Assembly: GCA_033239125.1 (NCBI GenBank)
Contig: BSWB01000005.1
Coordinates: forward strand, 141,666,494-141,730,493
DNA from: Fagopyrum homotropicum
Taxonomy: Eukaryota; Streptophyta; Magnoliopsida; Caryophyllales; Polygonaceae
Direction: 5' to 3'
Length of the DNA stretch: 64,000 nucleotides
The number at the start of each line of letters is the position of its first letter. Positions within the stretch are counted from its first letter, which is position 1. Both the position numbers and the translations under genes were made by a program. Positions 9,789 to 20,069 of this stretch are shown here, piece by piece. The notes below the pieces were generated by a model. It was given only the letters and a program-made list of their open reading frames with translations. It was not told the origin of the DNA and made no database searches.

Positions 9789-10879
9789 TGATATATATTG
9801 TTATATTTTAGGGATGATAAAAGACTTTACAAATGAGGTTTTATTGACTTACAAATATCGATTTATATATGTAGATATCGTGTCTTGGCTTGTTACATGT
9901 TTTATGCAGGTTGTTAGAACAGTTATCATAACAAACGGATCTAAGAGAGAAGAAGATCTTCAATGGTTCAAATCTGGAGAAACAAATCAAAGAGAAAAGA
10001 AGATCTTCAATGGTTCAAATCTGGAGAAACAAATCAAAGAGAGAAGAAGATCTTCAACGGTTCATATCTGGAAAAGACGTAACAAGTATATCTTCAACGA
10101 CCAAGATTGTGGAGAAGATTTAGTTCGAAATATGTGGAGCAATTTCAAACGTTCAACCACCAGGATTCTGAAGAGATTTGTTCGGATTCTGTGGGGAGAT
10201 TGAAGACACGTCCAACGGTCAAGAGAAGCAGCCTCCACAGAAGCCTATAAAAGAATCCATCCTCAATGAAGAAAGGATAAGTGCTTATAGTGAACATCCC
10301 AAGCTTTCTTCATCAACCAAGTTTATCTATTCTCAAGAGCGATCTTTGTTTTAGTTAAGAGAGTTAGATAAACAGAAAGGGCTACATTGGCATATCATAA
10401 GAGTGTTATACTTAGTGTTACTCTACGAAGTAACTAGGTTATTATTGCGAGACATGAGTTGACTAGATCGTAGCGGTAAGACTACAAGTGAGAGAAAAAG
10501 GGAAGTTCTTCTAGCTTGTATCTAGGACTCAAACGAAGCGGATAATAAATAGTTAAATCCTAGGGTCGGAAACCCTAGGTGGAGACGTAGGCTATTAGCA
10601 GAACTTCGTAAACATACTGTGTGTCGATCTTTTTATTTCCGCACTTTAAATTGTTTACATTGTGACTAACAAGTTTTTACAGGATTTAAAGTCAAGACAT
10701 TGAGATTTACTTCAAGACCTTGAGACACAGTTTTATCACAGGTTACAAAGATCGACTTCAAGGCCTTGAGATTCATTTCAAAGCCTTGACACGTGTGATT
10801 GCGAAAAGTTTTCATACTATATTCAGCCCCCTTCTATAGAGTATCTTTTTAATTATTTTATCCCCTACTCAGTTCTTCA
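9789..10879 (+). repeat. Solo LTR, Copia-like, about 1.1 kb
   Basis: Shares its whole length, in inverted orientation, with 49749-50735. Common blocks include AGGGATGAT(G/A)AAAGACTT near the start, GATCTTCTTC-type repeats, CTCTACGAAGTAACTA, TTCCGCACTTTAAATTGTTT and a terminal CCCTACTC(A/G)G. Ends AGTTCTTCA; in related plant Copia elements a PBS follows this position, but none is present here, which fits a solo LTR. The 5' boundary is approximate. A 47-bp unit with GAAGATCTTCAA is repeated about three times at 9944-10065. Confidence 0.65.
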
Positions 10880-11553
10880 AATAGGTTAACGACCCACTTA
10901 CAAGTAGGTCACAACGGTTTACATACAAGACTGTCACAACGATCCACATACCAGGTCACAACGACACGCGTACCATATGTCATAACGACCCACGACTCAC
11001 ATACATATATTAATCCGATATGAATAAATATGATACTTGCTCTCAGCCAAAAGGCCCAAAAGTGACGTTTTCAATGTTATCTTTACTTCTAACCAACGTG
11101 GTATAACAAAATCTTTGAATTTAAAAATCGTGATAACAAATGATTTTTAAAAATAACTATAACAAAAAATTTATTATATTTTTTTAAAAGTAAAAATTAA
11201 AGTAAACTTTTTGTGTGATATATAGAATATTAAGATTTAACGTTAAATATCAAAGATAAATCTATCTTCTACAAAATAATTATAGGCTTATTATGGAATT
11301 AGTAAAAAAAAAAAACATAACGGTTGTTTTTGTCCGTCGTTTTTGCGCTTCTCATTTCATCGTTGTTTCACGGTGCTCGAGTCTATTATCCTTTCTCTCA
11401 AAAAAAAAATTACATATATAGGTAGGTAGATAGATTCAATCTTTTTCCCAAACAAAACTCATATCACTAAAAATTAAAAAAATATGAATTACATATACAT
11501 ACATGATACATCTCATAACTCAACCAAAATCCAAAACATAATATTCCTAATTT
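10880..11553. other. Intergenic, no gene seen
   Basis: AT-rich sequence. Short degenerate repeats of the type GTCACAACGA...CACATACCA occupy about 10885-11010. The rest is unremarkable up to the 3' end of DUF241 copy 3. Confidence 0.5.
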
Positions 11554-12387
11554 TCAAGGAAAAACTATTTTCAGTAACAACACTCTAGTTTGAGTTAACT
11601 GCTTGAAAACACTATCCAACCCACTCTCAATGCCTTCAATGCCTCCTTCCAAATCCTCCAACCTTTTACACGCCGACCGTATCTTCTCGTCACTTTCCGA
11701 CGGTAACTCACAAATGGCTACGTCTACATTCTCCAGTTCATTCCTGCACAGTTCGTCAACTTCACACGTCCCTTTACCTTTACGGATCAACTTGGAGAAA
11801 AACGACTTTTTACCGACGAACTTCGGTTTCGATCCTAAGAACACCAAAAGTGCCTCATGGATCGAAACGCTTATAATGCCAATGCACCTAAGCGTCTGAA
11901 TCACAGCAGAGACGCGTTCATCGGAATCACTCGAGAATCCGAGAAAACCGGAAATCCTCTTTAGTGATAAAAGAGTTTGTTTAGTGTTCTTCATGATCTT
12001 CTTCCTCGACCAAATGTAATTCGCGATGATTGATTCTTGAAACTCTTGTTTCCCGCCAAGACCAGATCGGAGATCTCTAGAAGATCCTTTCATCTGTAAC
12101 GTAATCTCCTTTGTAGCGTTACAGATTTCTAGAAGCTTAGACGAAACTTCTAGAACCTCACCGACGCATCTCTCGTGTTGATGAAGAGAAAGAGCTTGCT
12201 GCGTCAATGGCAAGCCGAGTATATCACTTATACACTTGTACAAGTCAGCAATGCCACGTAAGCCTATGCTTATCATCTCGGAAGCTGACGTGGACGATTC
12301 CTCCCAAGCTTTGAGCTTTTTAAGCTCTTTACTAACTCTCACAAGTATAGAATTTGACTCTAATGGCAAACTAACAGACCTTGCCAT
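11554..12387 (-). CDS. DUF241 / BPS1-like protein, tandem copy 3
   Basis: Intronless, 277 aa. Begins MARSVSLPLESNSILVR, the start shared with copy 4, which supports the ATG at 12387. Family blocks in order: ELKKLKAWEESS, GLRGIADLYKCI, LGLPLTQQALSLHQHERCV, EVLEVSSKLLEICNATKE, SRKKIMKNTKQTLLSLKRI, VIQTLRCIGIISVSI, FLGSKPKF, and the C-terminal EGGIEGIESGLDSVF. No transit peptide is obvious; likely soluble. Closest neighbour by eye is copy 2. TATA at 12460-12469, about 75 bases upstream. No frame damage. Function of the family is unknown. Confidence 0.92.
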   Translation of the reverse strand: MARSVSLPLESNSILVRVSKELKKLKAWEESSTSASEMISIGLRGIADLYKCISDILGLPLTQQALSLHQHERCVGEVLEVSSKLLEICNATKEITLQMKGSSRDLRSGLGGKQEFQESIIANYIWSRKKIMKNTKQTLLSLKRISGFLGFSSDSDERVSAVIQTLRCIGIISVSIHEALLVFLGSKPKFVGKKSFFSKLIRKGKGTCEVDELCRNELENVDVAICELPSESDEKIRSACKRLEDLEGGIEGIESGLDSVFKQLTQTRVLLLKIVFP

Positions 12388-12459
12388 GGTTTTTCTGCTT
12401 TCGAGTTTCGGGTTTCGGTTTGTTGAAGAAGATGAGTGATTTCAGTCCCGAGCTTTCGG

Positions 12460-12469
12460 CTTTATAAAA
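12460..12469 (-). promoter_or_regulatory. TATA box of DUF241 copy 3
   Basis: TTTTTATAAA on the minus strand, just downstream of the shared GAAAACATGACAG motif (12481-12493). Confidence 0.6.
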
Positions 12470-12880
12470 ACAATTTCAAAGAAAACATGACAGATAAGAT
12501 GACCGCAAAGTATGGCCATTGTTGCACTTAAAGCTTACAAAAAGCTTGCACATGAGAGCTAATCAAGCTGTCTTGTATTAAAATACTCAATAATATGTTT
12601 AATTTATGTGTATTTTAATGCTGAAATTGCGGTTACAGACAAGATTTGGCTGTTTGCTGTGCTCGATGAATGGGGAAGATCATAGACAGCTATGAACAGC
12701 TTGGAAGATCATTGTAATGGCATTGGATTTATCGATTAGTCTGTGCACGAGTGGGATGTTTCCTTTGTATTAGATTGATAAGAAACTTCTCGTTTCATTC
12801 GTCGCCAATTTAGAAACATTAGGCTTATTGATTGAGTGTTAGTGAGGGTTCATGAACATTGACAAACCTTTTTAGCAGCT
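12470..12880 (-). promoter_or_regulatory. Shared upstream region of DUF241 copy 3
   Basis: Contains TGCACGAGTGGGATGTTT at 12744-12761 and GAGGGTTCATGAACATTGAC near 12844, in the same order and similar spacing as upstream of copy 2 and the orphan promoter. Confidence 0.55.
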
Positions 12881-13529
12881 ACCAAAAGTTTGGGACATAA
12901 TTATGTTATAATCAAGTTGATGATTAGTTCATAAACATGTGCCCCTGCATGTGGCCCTGCTGTTTATCTGTCAATACTCAAATCATTCGACTTGACTTTT
13001 AAATTTTGATTGGGCGGGAAACAGACGAGCTACTCGGTCTCGGCTTGTTAAAAGTTTGTCTCATCTCGTTCATTTTCTCACGGTCGAATATGTTGTTATA
13101 AAATTTAGACTCGGCTCAGGCTCGTTTATAAATTATAAACGAGACGAGGTTGAGAACATCAACGCTCGTTCGGCTTGTATAGTACCCCTAGAAACCCGGA
13201 AAAACCGAGAGACCGGAAGATTCATGAACGGTCAGGTTTGTGAAAATGATCTAAAATCGATTATATAGTGGTAAAATATATGGTAGAACTCCGATAGACT
13301 TATATGCCGATAGGAGGACCTCTAATGGTTGCCTGCCGGAATTTGTCAAGGTCGGAAAAGGAAGCCTCAACTCGGATTTAGAAATATATATGATGCTCAA
13401 GCAATTTTACTTGAGAGTTGATTTTCAAAATCATCATTCAAAGCTGATAGGAACTGAAGATCTTAGGGAAAAAGTGCAAATATATATATATCATAATGTT
13501 CTGTACTTGAAACTAACTGCACAAACACA
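12881..13529. other. Intergenic between DUF241 copies 3 and 4
   Basis: No gene seen. A small ORF at 13056-13268 has no family resemblance. Confidence 0.5.
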
Positions 13530-14396
13530 CTAAAATGAGAGTGTTTCCAACAAAGAAGCTCTTGTTTCGGTTAGCTGACTAAACAAGCTGTCTAAACCGC
13601 TCTCTATGCGATCAATACCGACATCTAAGGCATCCAATCGTTTTGTCAGCACTTGAACATCATCCTCATCGGCTTTTCCATTATAGCATAGACAACGTAA
13701 AGCCAAGTCTACACTTTCGAGTTCATCCGAGCTTTCTCCACAAGCGGGTTTCCCTTTGTGACTCATCAACTTAGAAAATAGAGAAAACTTGCTAGATGAA
13801 CTTGGTTTAGAAGTTGGCATGCCAACGAAGGAAATGAGAGACTCGAGTATTGAGATACTTATAATGGTAACGCATCTAAGCACGTTGATCACCGCGGACA
13901 AACGATGTTCATTGTCGTCTCCTACGAGCTTTGATGACCCAAAAGTGTCGCGCTCCATCTTTTGTAAGGACGACATGAGATTCTTTGCGTTTTTTGTTAT
14001 CTTCTTCCTCGAGCAAAAGTATCTTGAGATACTCAAATCCTTCTCATGGAGATCGCCAAAAGAAGAGAGATTTTTCGAAGCTTCCTTGAGTTGCACCGTT
14101 ACGTCTTTTGTAGCTTTGCAGATTTCTAGAAGTCGTGACGAACCCTCAATAAGCTCGGCCACAAACTTCCCATGTTGATGCATGGAAAGAGCTTGCTGTG
14201 TTAGAGGTAAACTAAGGAACTGGCCAACACATTTGTACAAGTCACTAATCCCGGATAAGCCGATACTTAACGTCTCGGCTTTAGAAGATGAGGATTCCTC
14301 CCAAGCCTTGAGCTTTTTCAGCTCTTTTGTGATTCTTAACATGATAGGGTTAGACTCCAATGGCAAGCTAACCGAACGAGCTGTAAGGCGAGCCAT
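13530..14396 (-). CDS. DUF241 / BPS1-like protein, tandem copy 4
   Basis: 288 aa from the ATG at 14396 (MARLTARSVSLPLESNPI). The frame is open further upstream to 14618, but that extension lies across the TATA box (about 14473-14481) and has no family counterpart, so the shorter start is chosen. Same domain order as the other copies: ELKKLKAWEESS, GLSGISDLYKCV, SLPLTQQALSMHQHGKFV, SRLLEICKATKD, SRKKITKNAKNL, AVINVLRCVTIISISI, and DRIESGLDSLFSQLTETRA at the C-terminus. More diverged from copies 2 and 3 than they are from each other. Function unknown. Confidence 0.92.
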   Translation of the reverse strand: MARLTARSVSLPLESNPIMLRITKELKKLKAWEESSSSKAETLSIGLSGISDLYKCVGQFLSLPLTQQALSMHQHGKFVAELIEGSSRLLEICKATKDVTVQLKEASKNLSSFGDLHEKDLSISRYFCSRKKITKNAKNLMSSLQKMERDTFGSSKLVGDDNEHRLSAVINVLRCVTIISISILESLISFVGMPTSKPSSSSKFSLFSKLMSHKGKPACGESSDELESVDLALRCLCYNGKADEDDVQVLTKRLDALDVGIDRIESGLDSLFSQLTETRASLLETLSF

Positions 14397-14472
14397 GGAT
14401 AGTGTTTTCGGAGGGTTTTCGAAAGGAAAGATTGAAAGGAGAGATGGATGTTTAAGTGTTAGTATGATTTGG

Positions 14473-14481
14473 TATTTATAC
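14473..14481 (-). promoter_or_regulatory. TATA box of DUF241 copy 4
   Basis: GTATAAATA on the minus strand, about 77-85 bases upstream of the ATG. The shared AAACATGACAG motif follows at 14509-14519 and TGCACGAGTGGGTTGTTT at 14657-14674. Confidence 0.65.
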
Positions 14482-14699
14482 AGCAAAAGAAGATCTGAAA
14501 TGGAGAGAAACATGACAGATAGTATTGCAATCACAATACAAACTTTGATTTTTCTTTTCTTAGGAGACAAACACCAAAGATTTAGCTGTTGTCTTTTTGC
14601 AAAGAATGAATTGAACATGTAGAATTATTGAACAGCGGTGAGATTTGTAATTGAATTGCACGAGTGGGTTGTTTCCTCATTGTCTTCCTGTTTAGACAG

Positions 14700-16612
14700 C
14701 AAGCTCAGAGGAAGGTGCTCATATGTTTTATTCAATGTAAGACAGAGTATCAAGGAAGATTACCACTATCTTTAATGTAGAATTTTTAAATATGTAATTA
14801 ACAATTCTAAGGAACAATTCCGTACCTTAATTAGTACTAATTAAAACTTATGACATCCAACGTTATTGTAATCTCAAGAAAGACAAAAGCTAGATACAGA
14901 AGTATGTAGTGAAAGTCAATGGCTTCTTTAAAGTATGAAAGGGCAAGTAACTCATTTTATACAAACATAAGCTCCGGTGTTTATGGATTAGATGCCTTCT
15001 AATTAAGAAATTTCAATGGTGTTGGCATGGTATAATTCACCAATGAGTTAAAGGAGTATTCGTATAGAATTGTGATCAATCAAGTCTCTGTTGGTGTTCT
15101 CCGTTTGATCACCAATCTTTGGCAAACCGGGCTTGGACTAGATTCGGGTTGTCTAATGCTATTTTAGGCATATTACCATATGGATAAATTGGGTTGGACA
15201 AAATTGTTATGTTGTCCATAGATGTATGGACAACATAACAATTTTACAAAGGCCTAGCCCCCAAACCCACAGACGGCCCTGTCCATGGCTGGGAATATTG
15301 TTTTTTGCCCGATCGATATCCAAACTGAACCAGGAATTGGTGTACAATGGGTTTACTGTCAACTATAAAGAAGATGCACCAACAGATCACAAAATAATGT
15401 ACAGAAAGTTGAGAGACTTAGCATAGAAGTAGACAATCACAAATTTCAAGGCATCATATTATTCAAATAATTAGGAACCGAATAATAATGTTACATTACA
15501 CCATCTCCTATAAGATTTGAAGCCACAAACCAAAAACTCCAAGTTCTCTGTGATCAGATCGGATTCAGTTCCAAAAAGCAGTGGAACTACTAGATGGGCT
15601 AAGAATCCAAAACTAATAGACAGAGGACTTGGTCCCTTGGTCTTTGATAAATTTCGACCCTACCATAAACAAATACAACAATAAAAAATGTAGAATGTGT
15701 TGTAGATATGGCTTTTCTTTCTTTGTTTATAAATTTAAGAGACAACTTCTTTCTTCACATATCTGGATTATTTCATAAACTCATGTTTACTTGTATGTCA
15801 AAAAATACTAATATTTTACCTCTTGATAAGCCTGCTCAAGCCCAGCACAGCGCGTAAATAGTTACTGAATTTTGCCTCTTCAAATCACAATCTTCGATGG
15901 ATAATCACCACATTGCACGCCAACAAGCTCTTCAAGAATGTCAATGGAAATCGTTGTATTCAAAATGGCAGCGCATAGCTCGCAAAAGTTAAGCAACATA
16001 CTCTGCAACACAAAGCAAATGAGTTACTTTCGTTTTGCAGGTAGAAGGAGGTTGTGCAACTGGGCATACAAACCACTTGATTACTGTTAGGAAATATGAT
16101 TATCTACTGCATAATGGGAAAGAACTAAGTTGATTTTCTTCGAAGAGTGCAAGCAACAAGTCAACTGGTATTATGCTTCCCTAATATGGATCAAGTGTCC
16201 TGGTCCTGGATGACAGAAATTTTTAGAGGTAGCAGATGGATCTGAATCCAATTCGTTTAAAAAAAAAAGAAGCTTTTTTTCATCCTCTCTATAAGCCTTG
16301 TCCAATTTAACGACTCAAAAAGACACTTCATGTTACAAATACAACATCTCCAAAGAAACACCATCACCACGCTGTGACTAAAAAATAAATCTGCTGCACA
16401 TATGATCCTATGAAAGTAGACTACAAGGAGAAAAAATGTATTTTCCCCTATTCCACTGGGGGAGGGGGAAGCAGAATATTGTAAGACCTCATATAAAATA
16501 AGGTATGTATCTTACTGAACAGATTGTATTGAAATAGAGGAATATTGCAAAATATTACAATGAAGAATTTCAAAATGAGAAGTTCTGAAAAGAACAGTGC
16601 ACTGCATACCAT
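14700..16612. other. Intergenic; likely 3' untranslated exons of the PPR gene near its right end
   Basis: No protein-coding region recognised. On the minus strand, 15860-16005 looks like an exon preceded by a 3' splice site (TTTGTGTTGCAG, reverse of about 16001-16012), which may belong to a spliced 3' UTR of the PPR gene. A perfect hairpin sits at 15200-15245. Confidence 0.4.
15200..15245. repeat. Perfect 21-bp inverted repeat with 4-nt loop
   Basis: Arms 15200-15220 and 15225-15245 are exact reverse complements (AAAATTGTTATGTTGTCCATA), loop GATG. Not associated with a recognised element. Confidence 0.9.
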
Positions 16613-18007
16613 TTAAACAGCAAGCCCTTGCTCCCGAGCCTTCTTAAGCCACTTCAGCGTACTCTCTAGTACAGTGTATGCAGCCACATCCGACAAGCTT
16701 TTGCTTTCTACGGCATAATCAAACACCTCATATGCATCTGCCACCTTACCCTCCCTACAAAGAGATCTTAATAAAGTACCATAAGAACCACTCTCAAGCT
16801 TCACACCTCCAAGTTTCATCACCCTGAACAAATCCATTCCTTGACCAAACAACTTTGCCTTATATAAACCATGGAGTAAAGTATTGTAAGTGCACGAATT
16901 AGGAACGCATCCTTTAGCTTCCATCTCTCCTAACAATTTAAGCGCCCCAAGTGCATCACCGTCCCTACACATCCCATTCATTAAAGAAGTGTATGTAACT
17001 TCATCAGGGTTAGAACCAGCTTGTTCCATAACCTTCAAAAACTTCCTAGCCTCCTTGACTTTCCCTGACTTCGACAATCCATAAATCAAAGTATTATAAG
17101 TCACGATATCCGGCTTCACATCTTCGTCTAGCATCTTATTATAAACCCTAAGCACCTCATTCCCTTGGCTCAAGTTACAATACCCTTTCATAATAGTATT
17201 GTAAACATAACAATCCGGCTTAAACCCACTCTTCCCGAGCTCACTCAACAACCGAGTAGCCTCCCTAAGATTTTTGCTATTACATACATTATCAATCAAT
17301 ATAGTATAAGTAACCATATCAGGACTCAAATTAAACAATTCACGGAGTTCCTCACCCACCTGATAAACCATTCCCATGGACCTATTCTTACACAAATACT
17401 TCAAAAGGAAGTTATAAGAATGCGAATCGATAATCACACCGTGCTTACTATGCAACTCCTTGAGTAACTCAATACCGAGTTCAGGTGAGTCAGCGGCACA
17501 AAGTCCTCGAAGCGCGATGTCGGCCGTGACGCGATCAGGTGGGAATCCGTGAGAAACCATGAGATTAAGCGTATGTTGAACTGAAGATAGAGACTCACAA
17601 GACTGACAAGATCGAGAGAGAAGAATATGAAAGGTCGATCGTTCAGGGGAGAAAGAAGGTATGGTTTTGAGCATGTGAGTGAATAAGGAGACGGAGTCAT
17701 TGAAGGTAGGGGAAATCGAAGCGTACGACTGGAGAAGGGAATTGTGGAATTGGTGGTCGATTGGGGATCTATTGCTGCATACGAGAGCGTTAATGGTGGA
17801 TTTCGCATCGGAGAGGCTTGGCGATGCGAATATATTTTTAGGGTTTAACGAGGGTTTTGCTGGTGGTGGTAGCTTTTGGTTTCTGAATGGTTTTCTATAG
17901 GTAATTGACGATGTCGGAGGTTTTTGGGAGGAGGTAGAAGAAGGTTTTCGTAAGAGGGATGTCATGGGAATTGCAGATGCCCTCAGGGACGGTGGAATTT
18001 TCCCCAT
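16613..18007 (-). CDS. P-class pentatricopeptide repeat protein
   Basis: Intronless, 464 aa. Residues 1 to about 60 are rich in Ser, Pro, Lys and Arg with few acidic residues, typical of an organelle transit peptide (mitochondrion or plastid). From about residue 120 to 450 there are nine or ten 35-residue repeats, clearest as PDMVTYTILIDNVC, PDCYVYNTIMKGYC, PDIVTYNTLIYGLS, PDEVTYTSLMNGMC and PNSCTYNTLLHGLY. There is no E, DYW or SMR domain, so it is a pure P-class protein. Such proteins bind organellar RNA with one repeat per base and affect its stability, splicing or translation. A second in-frame Met at residue 15 could also start the transit peptide. From memory, Arabidopsis has a similar PPR gene (At2g17670) beside a DUF241 gene, so the neighbourhood may be conserved; this needs a check. 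Confidence 0.92.
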   Translation of the reverse strand: MGKIPPSLRASAIPMTSLLRKPSSTSSQKPPTSSITYRKPFRNQKLPPPAKPSLNPKNIFASPSLSDAKSTINALVCSNRSPIDHQFHNSLLQSYASISPTFNDSVSLFTHMLKTIPSFSPERSTFHILLSRSCQSCESLSSVQHTLNLMVSHGFPPDRVTADIALRGLCAADSPELGIELLKELHSKHGVIIDSHSYNFLLKYLCKNRSMGMVYQVGEELRELFNLSPDMVTYTILIDNVCNSKNLREATRLLSELGKSGFKPDCYVYNTIMKGYCNLSQGNEVLRVYNKMLDEDVKPDIVTYNTLIYGLSKSGKVKEARKFLKVMEQAGSNPDEVTYTSLMNGMCRDGDALGALKLLGEMEAKGCVPNSCTYNTLLHGLYKAKLFGQGMDLFRVMKLGGVKLESGSYGTLLRSLCREGKVADAYEVFDYAVESKSLSDVAAYTVLESTLKWLKKAREQGLAV

Positions 18008-18470
18008 TTTTCTTTCCTTTGATTTTCTGGTATTTTGGTTGCTCTGTTTTGGGAAGAAGAAGGGTTTTACAGCCTTTTACCCTTTACGGTCTTCGTATTG
18101 TGAGAGCTAGAAAGGCCGTGGGCCGTAATGGGTCGTATTGGGCCTGGTTCCTGTTTGCTAGGCCCAGTTTAGAAAAGAGGGTAGATGGCCTTGATTGAAA
18201 AGAAACAAAGTAGGCCTGTTCGACAAAGATTATTAAATTTATTGGGTAAATTATTGTGAAGCTTTCTAATTTATAGGATGTTTGGTATAATATATTTTTT
18301 TTTGAGTTTTTTGTTGGAATTTAAAAAAAAAATAGAATAATATTTTGGGTGAATTATCGTAATTTTTTTTACAATTTTACCCATCTTTTACATCTTTAAC
18401 AATTTATATATTTTTGTCCTTTCTTATTTTTGGGTAAATCTACCATGTAAATATGTGCACAAATCTAATT
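18008..18470. other. PPR 5' region and AT-rich intergenic sequence
   Basis: Probable 5' UTR and promoter of the PPR gene (to about 18200), then AT-rich unique sequence up to the 9-bp target duplication AATCTAATT at 18462-18470. No TATA box is convincing. Confidence 0.4.
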
Positions 18471-18719
18471 GGGAGAATTTGACATACTAGGCTTTTTTGA
18501 GTTTTTGTTTAAGAAAGTGTACCCCAAATTTTTTACCACTTTCATTTAATATTAGGTAAAAATTATTAACCCTTCTATTTAGAAAGAAAAGAATAAATGA
18601 TGTTTGTTATTTGTTATATAAGTATAAGTTTTAAGTTTTAATTACTTAATTTGTTTTTTTATTTATTATTTTTCTTGCCTTTTTTTTATTATTTCTTTTT
18701 TATTTTCTGGACTAAATTT

Positions 18720-18985
18720 CTCATACCGGAATTTTCATACTAGAATTTCTCATACCAGAATTTTTATACCAGAAATTTCATACCAAAAATTATCATACGA
18801 AAAGTTCATACCAGAAATTTCATACCATAAATTTCATACCAGAAATTATCATACGAAAAGTTCATACCAGAAATTTCATACCAGAAATTTCATACCAGAA
18901 ATTTCATACCATAATTTTTCATACCATATTTTTTCATACCATAATTTAAATACCAGAATTTTATATACCAAAATTACATACTAGA
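18720..18985. repeat. Minisatellite, CATACCAGAAATTT type
   Basis: Roughly 14-16 imperfect units of 13-16 bp. The same motif occurs at the same relative place in the MULE at 46175. Confidence 0.9.
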
Positions 18986-20069
18986 TTCAAATACTCTATC
19001 AAGCACAAATCTCAGCCAAATGTACTAGTCTTCCTGACTTCCGGGAATTAATGCTAGATACAAAACTAAACTACAATCAGAAGTCTGCATAGGTAGCACC
19101 ACCTCCGCTAGCAAATCCTGAAGTATCACAACGATCCATTTATACTGAATAAATAGATGTAACTGAGCTTTGTACTCAAGGGTGACCTATGGAAAACCCA
19201 ACTGCATATAGCTTCTTAGTCCAGAATATTGTAATGTAATCACAAGAGTGATCCTGTTACACAATGAAAAGAAGAAAGTTAAGGCACATACACATGACTA
19301 TCAGATTTATCCCTTCTTGACAGTTGAAAATATGAAGGAAACAATTAAAGCATAGTCAACCTTACTGATTGCAATGGTTAGTAATAACAGCTTAACAAGT
19401 GACTGAATCTTTCTAATTAGAGAGTATTAAGTGACCATTGAATATATGTGTCAAACCATCAAACCTAATGACAATAATTAACTCCAGAAGTTATGGTCAA
19501 AGATGCGCTTAAAAGGGATTGCAACAAGTAATGGAGTTCATGACTTCAATTAAATTTATTCTGAATGATGATTATATACAACAACTTACTCTACATACTG
19601 GTCCCAAAGAGATTGATTGAAATCCCAGTACGACTGGGCCTGCTTCTTTTGCTGTCTTTTCTTCATTGCTTCGAGTCTGAAGCGAGAAGGGTGGCCATGG
19701 AATTTTCTTCTTCGAGCATCGGATTCGTCGCTTGAAGGGTTGGGGTTGTAATGATGGCTGGATCGTCGCGGTGGAGAGGAAGGAAGGAGGTCGAGACTAG
19801 ATCTACATATCTAGATCTAGATTGACAGAGGGTTTGAGAGAGAGTCAAGGAGTAGGAAGTCGAGGGAAGGTGGCTAGTGCGGCGGCGGGCCTGCGGCGGA
19901 GGAGGAGTACGGAGAGAAGAGAAGGAAGGAGAAGAGCAAAGAGCCACCATGGATATTAACACTCGAAAGAGAAGAAACGGCTAGGTTGTTGAGGAAAAGA
20001 AGGTTTGCACTGTAAAAAAAAATTGGGGCCTAGTTACTAAATAATAATCTAAAAAGGCCTAGTTACTAA

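Noticed and set aside
9814..10203. 129-aa ORF with repeats
   Set aside because: It spans the 47-bp repeat in the solo LTR; the period is not a multiple of three, so each unit is read in a different frame.
14397..14618. N-terminal extension of DUF241 copy 4 to 362 aa
   Set aside because: The extra 74 codons cross the TATA box and are absent from the other copies, whose ATG aligns with 14396.
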